Source of the DNA: Deltaproteobacteria bacterium
Lineage (GTDB): Bacteria; Desulfobacterota; Desulfobulbia; Desulfobulbales; Desulfurivibrionaceae
DNA length: 64,000 nucleotides
NCBI GenBank assembly: GCA_021802645.1
Contig: JAJZRO010000005.1
Coordinates: 94,281 to 158,280 of the forward strand
Direction: 5' to 3'
A program made the translations under genes and the position numbers. The notes under the pieces are model-generated. The model saw only the letters and a list, made by a program, of their open reading frames with translations. It had not been told where the DNA came from and searched no databases. Every line of letters begins with the position of its first letter. Position 1 is the stretch's first letter. Positions 62,228 to 64,000 of this stretch are shown here, one piece after another.

Positions 62228-63439
62228 ATGGAACGGTTTGCGGATTTGTTTGAACAGAGTGGCAAGGGCGGCGGGAACAAACTGACCCCGGGCCAGCAGG
62301 TAGAGGCCACGGTGGTGAGCATTGCGCGGGAGTGGATCTTCATCGACCTCGGCGGCAAGAGCGAGGGCGTGGTGGCGAAGAACGAGTTTCTCGATGGCGA
62401 GGGCAACTGCACCGTGCAGGTGGGCGATCGGGTCACCGTCTACTTCCTCGCCGTGAAAAAGCAGGAGAGGCTCTTCACCACCAAGGTGAGCGGCAGCGCC
62501 GCCGCGGCCCATCTCGAAGAGGCGTACCGCAGCGGCGTGCCGGTGGAGGGCACCGTGGAGCAGGAGACCAAGGGCGGCTTCCTGGTGAAGCTCGGCGGCT
62601 CCACCCGCGCCTTCTGCCCCTACTCGCAGATGGGCCTCCGCCGCGTGGAGAATGCCGAGATCTACCTGGGCCAGCGGCTGCCCTTCCGGATCATGGAGTT
62701 CCGCGAGGGGGGCAAGAACATCCTCCTTTCCCACCGCCAGGTGCTGGAGGCGGAGCGCGAACAGCGCAAGGAGGAGTTGCAGCAGAGTCTCAAGGTGGGC
62801 GACCGGGTGAAAGGCACCATCTCCTCGATCCAGAAGTTCGGCGCCTTTGTGGACATCGGCGGCATCGAGGGGCTGATCCCGGCCTCGGAGATCGGCTGGG
62901 GCGAGGTGCGGGACATCCATGGCCACTTGAACGTGGGCCAGCAGGTGGAGGTGGTGGTGAAAAACCTCGACTGGACCAAGGAGCGCTACTCCTTCAGCCT
63001 CAAGGAGACCCTGCCCGACCCGTGGGAGACCGCGGCAGGCCGCTTCCCCGAGGGCTCCACCCACAAGGGTATCGTGAGCCGGTTGGCGGACTTCGGCGCC
63101 TTTGTCACCCTGGCCGAGGGTATCGATGGCCTAGTCCATGTCTCGCAGCTCGGCGCCGGCCGTAAGATCCACCACCCGCGCGAGGTGGTGCAGCCGGGGA
63201 TGGAGATCGAGGTGAAGGTGGAGAGCCTGGATGTGGAGAAGCACCGTCTCTCCCTCTCCGTACCGCGGCCGGTGGGCAGCGAAGAGAAGGTAGTCGCCCG
63301 GCCGGAGAAGGGCGGGAAGAAGAAGGACGCCGTGGATGACAGCCGCGGCGACTTCAAGGAGTACATGGCCCAGAAGCCGGCAGCGGCCAAGTCCCTGGGT
63401 ACCTTTGCCGATTTGTTCAAGGACAAGGTGAAGAAGTAA
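62228..63439 (+). CDS. Four-S1-domain RNA-binding protein (short S1-like)
   Basis: 403 residues with four S1 motifs (about 20-90, 100-165, 190-260, 280-350), e.g. GTISSIQKFGAFVDIGGIEG and GIVSRLADFGAFVTLAEGID. A lysine-rich tail ends FADLFKDKVKK, which echoes the N-terminal FADLFEQ. Full ribosomal S1 has six repeats, so this is a shorter relative, possibly a translation or RNA-stability factor. AAGGAG (62213-62218) precedes ATG 62228. A G/C hairpin (63447-63478) without a T-run follows. Confidence 0.85.
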   Translation: MERFADLFEQSGKGGGNKLTPGQQVEATVVSIAREWIFIDLGGKSEGVVAKNEFLDGEGNCTVQVGDRVTVYFLAVKKQERLFTTKVSGSAAAAHLEEAYRSGVPVEGTVEQETKGGFLVKLGGSTRAFCPYSQMGLRRVENAEIYLGQRLPFRIMEFREGGKNILLSHRQVLEAEREQRKEELQQSLKVGDRVKGTISSIQKFGAFVDIGGIEGLIPASEIGWGEVRDIHGHLNVGQQVEVVVKNLDWTKERYSFSLKETLPDPWETAAGRFPEGSTHKGIVSRLADFGAFVTLAEGIDGLVHVSQLGAGRKIHHPREVVQPGMEIEVKVESLDVEKHRLSLSVPRPVGSEEKVVARPEKGGKKKDAVDDSRGDFKEYMAQKPAAAKSLGTFADLFKDKVKK

Positions 63440-63446
63440 GCACCAC

Positions 63447-63478
63447 GCCGGGGCGGTGCAGGTCAGCGCCGCCCCGGC
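63447..63478 (+). terminator. G/C hairpin after the S1 gene, possible terminator or processing site
   Basis: A perfect 10-bp stem GCCGGGGCGG (63447-63456) with CCGCCCCGGC (63469-63478) and a 12-base loop. No T-run follows, so intrinsic termination is doubtful. Confidence 0.4.
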
Positions 63479-63579
63479 CAGTCAAACAATCCCTTCCGCA
63501 TGTAACGCTTGGCCCGCTTGTTTTTGAGGGCGGCCAATCCCTGCTTGATTTTCCTTATCAACTTGGCGTCGTTTCTGAA
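63463..63579 (-). pseudogene. Antitoxin-like gene remnant
   Basis: A 38-codon minus-strand frame without a proper start codon reads NDAKLIRKIKQGLAALKNKR and on to TGA at 63463-63465. The pattern 'hydrophobic-K-x2-I-K-x-G-L-x2-L-K' resembles the C-terminus of small antitoxins. An in-frame stop (63580-63582) closes it upstream. It is probably a decayed gene beside the BrnTA pair; the family call is weak. Confidence 0.35.
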
Positions 63580-63595
63580 TCATCAGCTATGCCGG

Positions 63596-63631
63596 TTGCT
63601 TTTGTCTACCGAAAAGGTATAGTATTTATAC
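63596..63631 (+). promoter_or_regulatory. brnTA promoter with overlapping inverted repeat
   Basis: TTGCTT (63596-63601), 16-base spacer, TATAGT (63618-63623). The -10 lies inside the inverted repeat GTATA-N5-TATAC (63617-63631), a good position for autorepression by BrnA. The toxin ATG at 63632 would leave almost no leader. Confidence 0.5.
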
Positions 63632-63901
63632 ATGAAATTTGCATACGATCGGCTCAAAAGCACTGCCAACAAGAAAAAACATGGCATCGACTTTGACCAG
63701 GCCCAGGCCCTGTGGGACGACCCGGATCTGCTCGAAATTCCGGCCAGGACCGTCGACGAGCCACGTTTTCTGGTGATCGGCAAGATCGGAGAGAAGCACT
63801 GGGCCGGTGTTATCACCTACCGCGAGGAATCGATCCGGATCATCTCGGTGAGGCGCGCAAGAATCGAGGAGGTAGCCATTTATGAAGGCGAAGGAATTTG
63901 A
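63632..63901 (+). CDS. brnT: BrnT-family type II toxin (RelE-fold ribonuclease)
   Basis: 89 residues. The BrnT pattern is present: KKKHGIDFDQAQALWDDPD, FLVIGKIGEKHWAGVITYRE and IRIISVRRA near the end. BrnT is an mRNA-cleaving toxin neutralised by BrnA. There is no ribosome binding site before ATG 63632, and the candidate promoter sits only nine bases upstream, so the message may be nearly leaderless. It overlaps the brnA start by 20 bases. Confidence 0.9.
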   Translation: MKFAYDRLKSTANKKKHGIDFDQAQALWDDPDLLEIPARTVDEPRFLVIGKIGEKHWAGVITYREESIRIISVRRARIEEVAIYEGEGI

Positions 63902-64000
63902 CAAGAAATTCGACAGCGGCGAAGACATCACCAAACACCTCGACCTCTCCAAAGCCAAGCGGATCAAGCAGGAGCAGAAACGGGTGAACGTCGATTTCCC
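63882..64000 (+). CDS. brnA: BrnA-type antitoxin, partial
   Basis: ATG 63882 follows GAGGAGG (63866-63872). The first 39 residues (MKAKEFDKKFDSGEDITKHL, then KAKRIKQEQKRVNVDFP) match the start of BrnA antitoxins, which end in a ribbon-helix-helix DNA-binding domain. The gene is cut by the window end. It overlaps brnT, the standard brnTA order. Confidence 0.85.
   Translation, partial: MKAKEFDKKFDSGEDITKHLDLSKAKRIKQEQKRVNVDF

Overview
This 64 kb window is GC-rich, gene-dense chromosomal DNA. It most likely comes from a sulfur- or metal-cycling member of the Desulfobacterota (Desulfobulbales- or Desulfuromonadales-like). That placement is inference. It rests on a PpcA-like triheme cytochrome c7, NrfD-type quinol complexes with Tat-exported ferredoxins, a sigma-54 regulator with cysteine-rich PAS domains, system II (CcsA/ResB) cytochrome c maturation, a MucR regulator and a zinc-type L28.

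Layout. Positions 1-284 hold the end of a P-type ATPase, followed by an AcvB/VirJ-like hydrolase and a universal stress protein. Positions 2411-7800 are a haem-copper oxidase operon (SCO1, subunits I, III, IV, II, haem O synthase). Subunit II carries two c-haem domains, and subunit I has the YS motif of A2-type oxidases. On the minus strand, 7885-9782 encode a sulfite dehydrogenase (SorA-like), its cytochrome and a second small cytochrome. A second Usp, tRNA-Arg(CCT), NAD(P)HX repair, CBS, PabBC, CBS-ACT and PBP1A genes follow. Positions 18225-20615 hold the first NrfD-MerR module. Positions 20753-32553 hold a TetR-controlled RND pump followed by a YbhFGSR-like ABC exporter. A sigma-54 activator (32843-35275, minus) is divergent from a Tat-ferredoxin/triheme-cytochrome pair. 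A 1 kb untranslated region then leads to the second NrfD-MerR module (37838-39726). A PpcA-like cytochrome and CcsA/ResB follow on the minus strand. Positions 43030-47138 hold L28, a RelA/SpoT homologue with a degraded hydrolase site, and ProS. Positions 47401-50106 form an accessory island: a REP-flanked RAYT transposase, a truncated cysteine-cluster ORF and an OLD-family ATPase-nuclease. IspG, QueA, an FmdB-type protein and an HDOD/GGDEF signalling operon come next, then MucR. A tight operon, murI-lolA-radical SAM/B12-cobU-cobD-phosphodiesterase-S1 protein, runs to 63439. The window ends in a BrnT/BrnA toxin-antitoxin pair.

How the genes fit together. Sulfite electrons from SorA could pass through the small cytochromes to the oxidase (inference). 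The two NrfD modules probably exchange electrons between the menaquinone pool and periplasmic carriers, with the triheme cytochromes as partners and CcsA/ResB maturing the haems. The most unusual signal is the duplicated NrfD plus MerR unit. Both MerR proteins carry an identically spaced C-x5-C-x7-C motif, and both NrfD genes are preceded by a related untranslated leader containing the same 14-nt sequence. This looks like a redox- or metal-sensing regulatory system tied to a quinol-cytochrome complex. A second point of interest is an orphan RiPP-type B12/radical SAM enzyme embedded with cobalamin genes.
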